A stretch of 64,000 bases of DNA from Argyresthia goedartella. Taxonomy: Eukaryota; Arthropoda; Insecta; Lepidoptera; Argyresthiidae. Both the position numbers and the translations under genes were made by a program. Location: the NCBI GenBank assembly GCA_949825045.1, contig OX463810.1:36776201-36840200 (forward strand), written 5' to 3'. The notes beneath the pieces were generated by a model. That model did no database searches and was not told the origin of the DNA. It saw only the letters and a program-made list of their open reading frames with translations. This document shows positions 54,001-64,000 of the stretch, in pieces (within the stretch, counting starts at the first letter, position 1; the number at the start of each line of letters is the position of its first letter).

Positions 54001-55260
54001 AATGTATAGAAATATGTAGTGCATGAACACACACATGCAAGTTAGCTAGGCAGAGAGGTTCGGTCCGATACATAAAAACAGGAGGCCATTAATGTATAGA
54101 AATATGTAGTGCATGAACACACACATGCAAGTTAGCTAGGCAGAGAGGTTCGGTCCGATACATAAAAACAGGAGGCCATTAATGTATAGAAATATGTAGT
54201 GCATGAACACACACATGCAAGTTAGCTAGGCAGAGAGGTTCGGTCCGATACATAAAAACAGGAGGCCATTAATGTATAGAAATATGTAGTGCATGAACAC
54301 ACACATGCAAGTTAGCTAGGCAGAGAGGTTCGGTCCGATACATAAAAACAGGAGGCCATTAATGTATAGAAATATGTAGTGCATGAACACACACATGCAA
54401 GTTAGCTAGGCAGAGAGGTTCGGTCCGATTCATAAAAACAGGAGGCCATTAATGTATAGAAATATGTAGTGCATGAACACACACATGCAAGTTAGCTAGG
54501 CAGAGAGGTTCGGTCCGATACATAAAAACAGGAGGCCATTAATGTATAGAAATATGTAGTGCATGAACACACACATGCAAGTTAGCTAGGCAGAGAGGTT
54601 CGGTCCGATACATAAAAACAGGAGGCCATTACTGTATAGAAATATGTAGTGCATGAACACACACATGCAAGTTAGCTAGGCAGAGAGGTTCGGTCCGATA
54701 CATAAAAACAGGAGGCCATTAATGTATAGAAATATGTAGTGCATGAACACACACATGCAAGTTAGCTAGGCAGAGAGGTTCGGTCCGATACATAAAAACA
54801 GGAGGCCATTAATGTATAGAAATATGTAGTGCATGAACACACACATGCAAGTTAGCTAGGCAGAGAGGTTCGGTCCGATTCATAAAAACAGGAGGCCATT
54901 AATGTATAGAAATATGTAGTGCATGAACACACACATGCAAGTTAGCTAGGCAGAGAGGTTCGGTCCGATACATAAAAACAGGAGGCCATTAATGTATAGA
55001 AATATGTAGTGCATGAACACACACATGCAAGTTAGCTAGGCAGAGAGGTTCGGTCCGATACATAAAAACAGGAGGCCATTAATGTATAGAAATATGTAGT
55101 GCATGAACACACACATGCAAGTTAGCTAGGCAGAGAGGTTCGGTCCGATACATAAAAACAGGAGGCCATTAATGTATAGAAATATGTAGTGCATGAACAC
55201 ACACATGCAAGTTAGCTAGGCAGAGAGGTTCGGTCCGATACATAAAAACAGGAGGCCATT
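51031..55260 (+). repeat. 90-bp satellite array, exactly 47 units
   Basis: Every unit starts aatgtatagaaatatgtagt, passes through 'gcatgaacacacacatgcaa', 'gttagctaggcagagaggtt', 'cggtccgata' and ends 'aggaggccatt'. 4230 bases divided by 90 is 47 with no remainder. Variants are rare: gatt for gata in units 2, 3, 18, 26, 38 and 43; single changes in units 1, 3, 16, 27 and 41; all others look identical. There is no open frame, spacer or gene. Confidence 0.98.
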
Positions 55261-55474
55261 ATATTAGGGCCCTATTTGCACAGCTTCTTCTTCATGCATA
55301 ACAAGCATCATTACCCGGAAAAGGAATACAATGGAGTTATGGGGAAATAATCGGTCAAGTGCGGGTCGGACTCGCACACGATGGGTTCCGTATCACCGTA
55401 AACAAGAAAACTTAACCACTAAAAATATTAAAACATTAACAAAAATTTACATACAGGTACATACATTGCTAGGA

Positions 55475-55612
55475 TACCCTGTGTCGTGGGAACCAGAAAC
55501 AGTTACGTCACACACATATCAACATGCAAGAACTGTTGTAAGTTTATATGTGTGTGACGTTGCATGGTAGGCAGAGCCACAACCGCTGCGCCACAGAGGT
55601 AGTCAAACAAAC
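55475..55612 (-). mobile_element. tRNA-derived SINE copy inside repeat C
   Basis: The minus strand head reads GACTACCTCTGTGGCGCAGC and GGTTGTGGCTCTGCC, a clear A box. The B-box part is missing. The tail 'tggttcccacgacacagggtat' matches the SINE at 19375-19545. It is flanked by ACGTCACACACATAT and its inverse, probably an internal inverted repeat. Confidence 0.65.
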
Positions 55613-55639
55613 AAAAAAAAAAAACAAAAAGAGAATAAT

Positions 55640-55730
55640 ATTATGTCCGAACATGGATTCAAACCTAGTACTACCCTAAGATTGCGAAGCCGATACCAAA
55701 CCAATTGCGCGACCACAACCATGTGTTAAG
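55640..55730 (-). mobile_element. tRNA-like SINE head
   Basis: The minus strand has GTGGTCGCGCAATTGGTTTG (A box) and GTACTAGGTTTGAATCC (B box) spaced as in tRNA genes. An anticodon arm 'cttcgcaatcttag' does not form a clean tRNA, so this is a SINE relic. Confidence 0.6.
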
Positions 55731-55926
55731 TCGCGAAATCTATGATCATATTTGAATCATGATATGGTTTATGACATCGCTGGGGGTGTTAAAACACGTA
55801 TATTGTATGAGAACACCCTTTAATTTTATAAATCTCGTCTAGTTAATGATTTGTTGTTGTAGCGGCAACAGAAATACACGTTCTGTAAAAAATTCCACTC
55901 TCTATCTATTCATGAGATATACAGTG

Positions 55927-55930
55927 CAGC

Positions 55931-55962
<32 letters not shown>
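55927..55962 (+). repeat. CCG trinucleotide microsatellite
   Basis: (CCG)n of about eleven units inside repeat C copy 4. Confidence 0.9.
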
Positions 55963-56340
55963 TGACAGCGGAGGCTTAATTAATATGTTCCCGTTTGGCA
56001 CTCTTCGGGTACGGAACCCTAAGAAAGAGCCTTTGTTTTGCCTCCGTATTAAAATTAACAACGTACAGATTTAGAAGAAAATGCACATAGGTGCAAAAAT
56101 CTATTTTCTTTTATGTAAATTAATTATTTAAAAAATAAAGAGTATGAAGCGTCTGATAAAAGTTTTTTTTTTTTTTCAAAATATAATATGTAGCGCTCTT
56201 TTTTTTTCTTTCGCGCATGATGATTGAGGTTTGTATGGGAAGAGGACACTTATACAAACAAAAATGTCGGGTAATATGGTAGATTCCCTAAAGTGTAATG
56301 TTAGCGAGATAAGTGTGAGTAAAGATAAATATTTGACAAC

Positions 56341-56399
56341 ATTGATTCTTCTTTAGAAAACAAAGCGGATGCCCCTTTGTTTTCTATAGAAGAATCAAT
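56341..56399. repeat. 25-bp hairpin with one mismatch
   Basis: Left arm 56341-56365 (attgattcttctttagaaaa) pairs with 56375-56399 except for one T/A difference; the loop is nine bases. Length and loop are miRNA-precursor-like but short. More likely a fold-back repeat. Confidence 0.85.
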
Positions 56400-56430
56400 A
56401 TTTCAGCGCCATCGCCAAAAAAAATAAAAA

Positions 56431-56796
56431 AACGGTCAAGTGCGAGTCGGACCCGCGCACGGTTCCGTACCAACGTACTATGGGTAGGGATGGTGTGGAG
56501 TGAATAGTTTGCATTTTACGTAGCAGTCAATGTACATAACCAGGTGCATTCATAAGTTTGTATGTGGTATTGAAAGAATTGTTGTATGGGAGCCCCCTTA
56601 TATATTTATTGTATTCTGTTTTTTAGTATTTGTTGTTATAGCGGAAACAGAAATACATCATCTGTGAAAATGCCATCTGTCTAACTATAAAGGTTCATGA
56701 GATACAACCTGGTGACAGACGGACGGACGGACGGACAGCGGAGGCTTAGTAATAGGGTCCCGTTTGTGCACCCTTCGGGTACGGAACCCTAAAAAC
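56431..56796 (+). repeat. Dispersed repeat C, copy 5
   Basis: Near-complete copy from 'aacggtcaagtgcgagtcgg' to 'cgggtacggaaccctaaaaa', with (GACG)4-type repeats at 56721-56737. Confidence 0.85.
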
Positions 56797-56919
56797 CCTG
56801 CTCGAAGTGTCTGAGTGTTTTATCCGATGTTTATAAAACAATTGGAACGCGGGGCTTCGCACACACCATTAATACTTATTTTCTTACTTCAATATAACAC
56901 CTCATGTGTAAATACTCAC

Positions 56920-57025
56920 CTCTGAAGTCTCTCGTCTCGTACTTTGCGATGCAAACACGGGAGATGAAATACACAATGATGTGCTTCATTTTATTTGTAA
57001 ATCCTCCTTTGTTCTCTTTCGCTGT
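56920..57025 (-). CDS. Host exon B (106 bp, phase 0/1)
   Basis: A probable coding exon. An acceptor (aaaatatcctag) precedes ACAGCGAAAG, and the donor is GAG|gtgagt. The 35 codons read TAKENKGGFTNKMKHIIVYF and ISRVCIAKYETRDFR. If the upstream exon is not joined, the internal ATG at 56989 could start a protein with a short hydrophobic N-terminus (MKHIIVYFISRVC). The entry in phase 0 fits exon A (leaves phase 0). It leaves phase 1, so one or more exons are needed before exon C. The acceptor has a weak pyrimidine tract. Function unknown. Confidence 0.5.
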
Positions 57026-57029
57026 CTAG

Positions 57030-58135
57030 GATATTTTAAAGGTCATTATTCGTTTCGGCGAAATTTCTTTATTTGGCGAACGTGAAACAATATTTACAAT
57101 GAATATTGATTTGTTTTTTTTTTATCACATCAGGTTTTCTCGTACACATATTTAAAAACGCATCTAGATTTCGAGGTAAAATAATGCATGAGCGACTTCC
57201 CTTATACATCTATGTATAGAATCTTCTTGAATTACTTGGTTAAGGCGATACCTCGACCGTGCGAAGGTCCCCGTTACTCCAGGCGGAGAGACCCGCAGTG
57301 TGAGAGGGACGAAATCGGGGAAAAATATCATAACGTAGAGCTAAAGCACAGAAAAATTGTTTAAAAATAAACTACGCTTTTAAAAACGCTCTCCTTAAAA
57401 ATATAAAGTTTTTTAAGGAGATTTTGCAAATACATAATATCTACATTTTAAACGCAGTTCCACAATGAAATTAGTTAGGATTTCAGAATTACAAGAAAAA
57501 ATAAAACAATTTAGAGGTGTTTTCGTCATTAAATTTTATCGAGAAAATTTCATCCAATCGCGTTTTCCTTTGGTGAGAATCTTAATCAAATACTCAATAA
57601 ACGTTAACCCAAAAATCAAATCTGTAGATGACTTCATGGTGGAGTAAATGTATTTTTTTTTTCGTATCACCTTAACGATATTTTCTCTAGGCAGATATCG
57701 TTTAGCCAGTAATCGAATACCCATTTTAAATGTTTATTTTTACCTCCACTAGCTACTATCTAAGCATACGCAAATGCTATAAATTGACCTAAATTAAATT
57801 TCCGTCAACTTGATACACGTAGGCAAGAACCTGTATATTCAGTAGGTCACTTGCTAAGTGAGGCAACTGAATTACTCCGGTCACTTACTAAAAGGCTTTC
57901 TTGGTAGCTTGTTTGTGACAAGGGTGCCTTGTCTATGTTTATTTAACTATGCTTCAAGATGTATAGCTTGGGTGTCACTGAATTAATACACTGAAAAATT
58001 CTTGTATTTATTTAGCTTTTATATCAGACTACGAATATTTTGCTGAACGTAGCAACGGATATTAAATTATTATTCTCTTGCTATACAGTTTTGGGAATAT
58101 TCAAATTCATATGTTCGGTTGTAGGTATTAGTTTA
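57030..58135. other. Intron-like, no gene seen
   Basis: AT-rich DNA. A small palindrome (ctccttaaaaa / ttttttaaggag) lies at 57390-57421. The two 60-codon frames near 57465-57724 have no motif. Confidence 0.4.
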
Positions 58136-58137
58136 AT

Positions 58138-58912
58138 CGGCAGGTACACAATACCCAATTTAATGGATTTTTGGGGTTTTGTTTGGGAATCGTGTGCGGT
58201 GTGGAATTTCAGTTTGTGACCGGAGCCTGTGCTCACACTTGGGGTTTGGTTTATGGATTTTCCAGAAAGGTATCCCAGGACATATTTGTAGCACATTAAA
58301 TTTCCTTTTATTTTCATTTGCGTTTTCTTTTTCGACCCAATACTTACGAGAAACAGTAGAAGATGGAACAACTTTCTCAAAATGTGAAAGCGGGTCGCTC
58401 CGCCAGTCCTGTTGTGACCTATTTAGCCCCGTGCGATCCTGGCGTGAGCTGGGCTGGCTAGAATAGCCGGTCGCACTCTTGCCACGCACAAAGGTTTAAA
58501 TGAGACTAGGCGTGGAAACAGAGCCCACCAAAGAACAGGAAGAAGGGCTCGAGTGGCTTCATTTGACGCTCTTTCTTACACTCAAAACATAGAATTGTTG
58601 CATAACAACTAAAGTCAAGCTAAAGACTTTATGAATCCATACAGTGTTTAGCTTGATATGATCCCCACTGTACAACTTGCAGTCACTGTCCTGAAGCCAC
58701 AATCGATATCTCCGGAAAAACAATACTTTCTATTGGTAGTAAATAATGTATCTATCTCACATCGGACGACATTCTTCCACTACTGAATATTGCCTTTCTT
58801 AAATTCAAATGTTGAAATTTGTAAGGTTGGAACATTACTTAATACTATTAGAATGTTTTTCTTTCAGACACAATACCCCAAAATTCCATTAAATTGGGTA
58901 TTGTGCCTGCCG
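58138..58912. mobile_element. Inverted-repeat (MITE-like) element of 775 bp
   Basis: The ends are inverse copies over about 38 bases: cggcaggtacacaatacccaatttaatgg... at 58138, and its complement ending cctgccg at 58912 with two small differences. The interior has no significant ORF. The right end is immediately followed by a perfect 18-bp palindrome. No target duplication was recognised, so the superfamily is unknown. Confidence 0.7.
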
Positions 58913-58949
58913 ACTGTAGTATATGTCTTAAAAGACATATACTACAGTC
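58912..58949. repeat. Perfect palindrome, 18-bp arms
   Basis: gactgtagtatatgtctt (58912-58929) and its complement (58932-58949) are separated by two bases. It could extrude a cruciform. Confidence 0.95.
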
Positions 58950-58959
58950 ATAAACGATA

Positions 58960-60410
58960 GGCATAAATGCCTGTCTTTTGGGATGCCGTGCCACTTTTAT
59001 CCCTGTAGCAATCAGATACCTAAAATTATCGACGGATCGTGAACCGTTTTTGGCACCAACAAAGCTCTCTGTATATAGGCAAGTCCCATAAATCCAAAGC
59101 AGTCACCAGCAAAGCTCTGTTTGCAGGAAGTAAGTCCGCCGGCCCCGCTGAGTCCTCGAGTGGCGGAGAGCCCTTGACCCATCCAGAACGGCCTGATGTA
59201 TTAGCCTGCAGTGCCGCAGTATCGGGCTCTAGTCAAAAACAGAGGGTCTAAGAGGCTGTGTTGCAAGCGTGTGACGCCCACAGCGACATACATCCATCAT
59301 AGATGGATCACCACTTCGAAACATCACTACTATCAACACGAAGGTAGTAAAACATTACAAAACAACATAGTGTCACGTTACGAACTGAGTACAGAGTTGC
59401 GCCAGGTTCAGCCGATTATTCAACAGGTACTCCATCGGCGTGGTACGGGGCTAGCCCATCGACGCATCTGTGGACTTGGCAGGGCTAGCCTTTAGAAAGA
59501 GGGCCGTTTAAGAAGCTTTTGCTGATTTTTGGTATGCTTTATTAGTGGATTAATAGATCTCAAAATAAGCGAACCGTCGCAAATAATTAGTTTTCGAGTT
59601 TTTTTCCCGCCATTATTAGCATTCGGGACCGTGGGGATGTGGAAGTATTAGGGTGGAGAAACGACAAATTACATCGTTCAAAGCTCATCAAGGCCATTGA
59701 CCTTGACCTTGAACTAGACATTACGTGTATATTTCGCAGAAAAGAAATCTATAAATCCACCAATGAAGTATTCGAAAAACCAGCAAAAGCATTTGAAACG
59801 GCTGCTTTCTAAAGTCCTTCCCTTGGCAGCCACAATGGTAGATAGCGGACAGCGATAAGGAATTAAAAGAACATTCCGAAATTCATCCAACAGACTAAAT
59901 AAATAATAGGCAATATTTCCTTGTCTACTCCATTAAAACTCTTACAAGGAAGGAAAAGATAAGCGACTATTTTTCACTTTGAGCAGCGGGCATTTTCTTA
60001 GAAAAACGAAATAAAATTTTGCGTTATGGCCCCGAGTAAAGTCTAGTGCACATTATGCATTAACCTTTATTCTTTCCGTGAAGTCGCCATTACAATTAAA
60101 ATGGTGGACGAAACGACACGGTTAAGTTTATTATCGCAATTAAGCTCGTAAACCACGTTAAACCGAGTGAGAGAATGTAGGCATTTTGTCTTCTTGGCCA
60201 AAATGAAAAAATAAAACAGATGTTTATCTGACGGCGAAATTCATGGGCGGGTTGTATGTTGTATGTCATGTAAAACCAGCTAATAGTTACCAGCGTTTAG
60301 TACAATCAACTCTAGTTAAAAACAAAAAAAAAGATTATTGATTATTTTTTTTTAAATTTAAGTTAACAATTATTGATTAATTAATTTATTATTACTCACA
60401 GATAATTACA
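58960..60410. other. No supported gene; possible LINE relic
   Basis: 59039-59250 is GC-richer and reads AGSKSAGPAESSSGGEPLTH and PERPDVLACSAAVSG, then a frame change to 59495. The Ser/Gly/Pro-rich style resembles a leader of a retroelement ORF, but no domain is visible. The remainder is AT-rich. Confidence 0.3.
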
Positions 60411-60833
60411 AAAAACGCCCAAGTGCGAGTCGGATTCGCGCAAGAAGGGTTCCATACCGTTATCCATAAAACAGCAAAAAAAACACGTTTGTTATATGGG
60501 AGCCCCCTTAAATATTTGTTTTATTTTAATTAATTAATTAATTTTTAAAGTGAATATATAACTAAATATTCTGTGAATATTTCAAGTGTCTACCTGTTGC
60601 CGTTATCAATATCGAGCAAATACGAGGAAAAAAAACGTTTGTTGTATGGGAGCCCCCTTAAATATTTATTTAATTCTGTTTTTTTTTGTATTTGTTGTTA
60701 GAGCGGCAACAGAAATACATCATCTGTGAAAATTTCAACTGACTAACTATCATGCTTCATGGGATACAGCCTCGTGACAGACGGACGGACGGAGGGACGG
60801 ACAGACGGACAGCGGTACGGAACCCTAAAAAAA
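60411..60833 (+). repeat. Dispersed repeat C, copy 6
   Basis: From 'aaaaacgcccaagtgcgagt' to 'cggtacggaaccctaaaaaa'. The block 'tatgggagcccccttaaata' occurs twice (60497 and 60646), a partial internal duplication. GACG/GACA repeats lie at 60780-60810. Confidence 0.85.
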
Positions 60834-60839
60834 CAAGAA

Positions 60840-61185
60840 ATACATATAATAGTGTGCAAATGCGAGCTTATCTCTAGAAAGCGATTTCTTCCAGCATTCA
60901 TCAACATTTTATTGAAATCCAATTGTAACTGAGAGATGTACACTGACTTACTAATCTAGGGCCGTGTCCCACGACTATTAGTCACGGTTTACCCTTAAAT
61001 AAACCTTTTAGCTTCACTACAGGTTGATGTTAAAGTTTAAATGACGCAGGTGAGTTGACGCTAAGAGTAAAGTTAACACCCCAAGGAGTTTTTGTTTCTA
61101 ACGTGTTGTTTTTTAACATCACCGATCGGCCTGCCTTTTGGCAAGCGCAGTTAATACAAATACTAAAAAACAACCAAATACATCG
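60840..61185. other. Intron-like, no gene seen
   Basis: AT-rich, nothing recognised. Confidence 0.4.
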
Positions 61186-61189
61186 CAAT

Positions 61190-61630
61190 AGTAGTTTATG
61201 TGACTGATACATAATGGAGGGAATTAAAACTCGAGAGTGTGTTTCATAATAATCACTCTAGAGTTTTAATGCCTAATTATGTACAGTTACATGCACTAGT
61301 TTATCTACATACATATCATAAGCTGACTTTGATGTCTTCAGGAACGGCATGTTCGACCGGTATGGTGGAAATGATAATTGCTCTGCACTTGTTTAGCTTG
61401 TTCAGTAGCACCAACTTCACAGACAAACTAGGGGCGGCACGCAGGCGGGGGCGGCGTTCAAAATTTGAACGTCATAATTTGTCGAAAATTTATACGTTAT
61501 GGTCATAATGTATCAATATTCAGATTAGAAGTGAGTTTTTACCAAGTAGTATAACATTATGCTGGTCGTAACATGCGGTTTTTGGACGCAGTAGCAGCAG
61601 GGTTTATGATACGTGTGTAGGTAAAAGTGT
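61190..61630 (+). mobile_element. Foldback element, third (partial) copy
   Basis: Corresponds to the right half of 32655-33545: 'agtagtttatgtgactg', 'attaaaactcgagagtg', 'gagttttaatgcctaattat', 'gttcgaccgg', 'acttcacagacaaactaggg', 'tttttaccaagtag', 'gtaacatgcggtttttgg' and 'tttatgatacgtgtgtag'. The central hairpin is shortened. Confidence 0.8.
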
Positions 61631-61909
61631 TTATTCAATCCGGAATCTCGTTAAAGTGACAAGTGATCCTTAACGTGGACTATAGTTGCAACAATTGTTA
61701 CATTGGAGTCCATGAAACGTATTCCCGTTGACGGCTAAGACAAATTCAGTCCAGCAAGTTCACCCGCGAGTATTGTGCCGGCGTCGCGTCGCCGTGGCTT
61801 CGTATTGAATGAAGGCCATTTCTCGGTTGCTTGAACGCAGACAGCTGATCGATATTCCGGTCTAGAATTCAGCCACGAGAAACATTCCTCGAAAGTGTAA
61901 TAATAATAT

Positions 61910-62022
61910 AATAAATGTAGCCCAGCCGAGTCGGTCGGTCCCAGCCGAGGGGCACCGGCCTTTTCCTGGATACGGGTGACATTGAGCCGTACGCCACCAC
62001 GCTGGCTCAGTGCGAAATGTTA
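61910..62022 (+). repeat. Dispersed repeat E, copy 2
   Basis: Matches 32243-32350 in 'ataaatgtagccca', 'ccgaggggcaccggcctttt', 'ggatacgggtga' and 'accacgctggctcagtgcg'. Confidence 0.6.
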
Positions 62023-62577
62023 TGTTATGTTGGAGATAGTAATAAAACTAAGGAATTGCGAATTGACGTTTGCAGCTTGTACTTTCAATTCAATAATTGA
62101 TTCTGTTTTCAAATATGCAAATGGTGTTGTGTAAACATAATAAGGTTGGAAAATACGGTCGTATCTACGCTGTATCGTACTTTACAAGATGCAATAAGCA
62201 ACATAAAACTTTGCAATGCGACAGAAACAAAGCCGTACTCTCGTAAAACCCTACGCAATAACGGAATGTTCCACACATAAATAACTTAGGGCACATCACG
62301 TTTGTATGCAAAGCCTAGCCCGCGTGAATGTCTCGAGGAATCGACGGTATTTTATCATGCCATCGAATAAGACAAGGTGGAGCCCAGCTCCAGAAAGATC
62401 ATAAAAAACTGAGCAGAATACAAATACTAAGGGAGTTCGTTGGCTGTTTAATTATAGTTCAAGACCTTTGCCAAATAAAAATGAATGATGGGATACAAAA
62501 TAATGTACTACAATACTATTGAGTATTTTCTGTAAAAACTGATAGACAGATAGAAGACACGAAGAAGGGTTCGATTT
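62023..62577. other. Intron-like, no gene seen
   Basis: AT-rich; a 64-codon plus frame at 62328-62522 has no motif. Confidence 0.4.
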
Positions 62578-62579
62578 TT

Positions 62580-62692
62580 GTTTTTAGGGTTCCGTAGCCG
62601 AAGGCTCCAAACGGGCCTCCGTTTGGAGCCTTCGGTTTACCATTGCTGTCACTCACGTGTCCGTCCGCCCGTCGTCTGTCACATAGGTTTTG
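62580..62692 (-). repeat. Dispersed repeat C, copy 7 (fragment with hairpin)
   Basis: Starts tttttagggttccgtagcc and contains the 16-bp palindrome ccgaaggctccaaacg / cgtttggagccttcgg (62599-62636) and 'gtgtccgtccgcccgtcgtctg'. It ends at 'gtcacataggtttt'. Confidence 0.75.
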
Positions 62693-62699
62693 TAACATA

Positions 62700-63455
62700 T
62701 ACAAACATAACCAAACTGTTAAAGCTACAATTTACGCAGTATAAACATCTGTTGACCCAAAGCCATATAAATTGCCATTTTTTTTAAATGTTATTTTTAA
62801 GGGGGCGCGAAAAAAAAAATTACCTACCCCATCGAGTGGGGTATTATTTAGAGCTCGTAGATAAATACTGTACTGTTTTAAAAGTATTTGATAACAAAGG
62901 AACGCAAAGCCACCAAAGGCAGCTTTTTTATAAAATTCTGTACCGATGAAATTTTAAAAAATTTGAGATCATATTTATTATTACGTTTATTTTACTAACA
63001 AATACCAATATATTGATAAATCAATGACAAAAAAGGGAGGTAACAAACACATTTTTGATTTTTTTCGCAGCACATATCCTAGACAACGATTGGGAATAGG
63101 TAAACATTGTATAGAATAAAATGTTGTAGCGAATTTTAACAGCTTCCATTATGTTGTACGAGTACAACAAAAATTCCGATGAGGCGTCTTTAACGAGATA
63201 CAAGCAAAAAAAACACGACCTTCTTTGTGAGACGAGACGTTTGTTCGAAGGTTTATCCAAGAAATTAGGCTAGGCATAATTCCGGAAGGACATCTATACA
63301 TATAAATCACAGTTCGCATGTAAACTGGTCGCATTTTCCTAAGGCACAAATTGGATCACTGAAATTCCTCAGCAACTCCGAAGGAAAGTGATATTGTATC
63401 TGTTCTCTCAAATGTCCCCAATAAGTTAAATATAATAATTATTCGGCGAAAACTA
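62700..63455. other. Intron-like, no gene seen
   Basis: AT-rich DNA without supported reading frames. Confidence 0.4.
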
Positions 63456-63460
63456 CTTAC

Positions 63461-63541
63461 CATGAACAGCGCCCCCGAGTCGGATGCCTCTTTAAAAACT
63501 GTCCAACTTTTCCCGTAAATCAATTTCACAGCGAAATACCT
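63461..63541 (-). CDS. Host exon A (81 bp, phase 0/0)
   Basis: A probable coding exon with clean signals: acceptor ctatttatttatttag before AGGTATTTC, and donor TTCATG|gtaagt (consensus). It is 27 codons long in one open frame, RYFAVKLIYGKSWTVFKEAS followed by DSGALFM. The mixed hydrophobic/charged pattern suggests a folded domain. Phase 0 at both ends fits direct joining to exon B. Whether A and B belong to the same gene as exons C-G is inferred from strand and phase only. Confidence 0.6.
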
Positions 63542-63544
63542 CTA

Positions 63545-64000
63545 AATAAATAAATAGGGCTTGTCCCTTTATTACCACGGTGGGACCGAAGCTATTTTCC
63601 GTTCTTTCGGCAATCAGAAAGTTCGGGAAAGCTATCATTTTGTATGAGCCTATAATTTACCAAAGTTGGTAAGTGTGAGCTAATAAAAAAAATACTATTT
63701 GTTTTGAAGAATATATTTTAGTAAGCAACCGTATTCCATATTCGTCAACGAATCTTCGTCTCATTTAGAGGTATATTCGGAATTATTGAGGATTAAAATG
63801 TCCTTACATTTGTGTTTACAAACATTTGTGTTATATTTATTCGTGCAATACGAAAACGTCTTCGCACCGACGTTCTTCGGCGCAAGCATTTAGTATCAAT
63901 TTAATATTTAATTATTCACATCATGTTCTTTTTATCGCAACACAATTTTGATACCAGCTTTAACAAAAGGAATCAAAAAGAAAATTAGCATGACAAAAAA
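63545..64000. other. Intron-like, no gene seen
   Basis: AT-rich sequence upstream (minus strand) of exon A; no further exon recognised before the window ends. Confidence 0.4.

Larger units (their letters stand above)
55349..56032 (+). repeat. Dispersed repeat C, copy 4, interrupted by SINE sequences
   Basis: Head 'tcggtcaagtgcgggtcgga' at 55350, tail 'cttcgggtacggaaccctaa' at 56010-56030. In between, two tRNA-like pieces are inserted (55480-55610 and 55640-55730), after which 'gttgtagcggcaacagaaat' resumes the family. A (CCG)n run replaces the usual GACGGACGG tract. Confidence 0.8.

Noticed and set aside
51031..55260. CRISPR-like array
   Set aside because: Units are contiguous 90-bp tandem copies without spacers, in a eukaryotic genome.
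32457..55730. tRNA genes at 19375-19545, 32457-32530, 55475-55612 and 55640-55730
   Set aside because: A and/or B boxes are present, but no full cloverleaf with anticodon arm can be formed and the bodies continue as SINEs.
56341..56399. microRNA gene
   Set aside because: The stem is short and nearly perfect, with no sign of precursor features; similar fold-backs are common among the local repeats.

Overview
The window is eukaryotic, intron-rich and AT-rich, and it is packed with transposons. The element mix is typical of an insect, most likely a moth or butterfly: a DD37D mariner-like element, CR1/Jockey-like and RTE-like LINEs, a Ty1/copia element using a tRNA-iMet half-molecule primer, PIF/Harbinger, Merlin, tRNA-derived SINEs, and the 'agggttccgtacc' dispersed repeat. 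The order assignment is inference; insect-type element families are directly visible. No rRNA gene, intact tRNA gene, CRISPR array or prokaryotic gene was seen.

Host gene. Short GC-richer exons with good splice sites lie far apart on the minus strand: 63461-63541, 56920-57025, 22342-22493, 11414-11557, 9955-10112, 8510-8610 and 2736-2864. The first two join in phase 0. The last five share compatible phases (C to D to E or G to F). Exons E and G have the same phase pattern (enter 2, leave 1), so they look like alternatives, or an unseen exon joins them. I do not recognise the protein. Most of the window would be introns of this gene, filled by transposons.

Layout. 1-2.2 kb: a decayed Merlin transposase (minus strand) and a dispersed repeat. 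3.8-8.3 kb: a TA-flanked mariner-like element (DD37D) split by a CR1/Jockey-like LINE whose ORF2 is still open. 8.9-11.4 kb: fragments of an IS630-like transposase and of two LINEs, with a perfect 29-bp hairpin. 11.6-17.4 kb: a small inverted-repeat element next to a two-ORF LINE with a dead ORF2. 18.9-20.3 kb: TTTCGG-rich repeats, a SINE and a LINE tail. 21.2-22.4 kb: a 72-bp minisatellite that repeats the 3' end and splice donor of exon C in frame. 25-35 kb: dispersed repeats, a long inverted repeat around decayed coding sequence, a foldback element and a PHD-finger LINE ORF1 fragment. 35.2-42.8 kb: a full-length copia element (208-bp LTRs with one mismatch, TSD TAAAA), with a 2.97-kb Harbinger element inserted in its integrase. 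45-49 kb: GC-rich repeat, a second foldback copy split by a LINE tail with a 15-bp TSD, and an RTE fragment. 51.0-55.3 kb: a 90-bp satellite with exactly 47 units. 55.3-64 kb: dispersed repeats, SINE pieces, a 775-bp inverted-repeat element, hairpins and two host exons.

The most unusual structures are the 72-bp array that multiplies a splice donor in frame, the two-gene Harbinger element in which each gene's exon sits in the other's intron on the opposite strand, and the very uniform 90-bp satellite.
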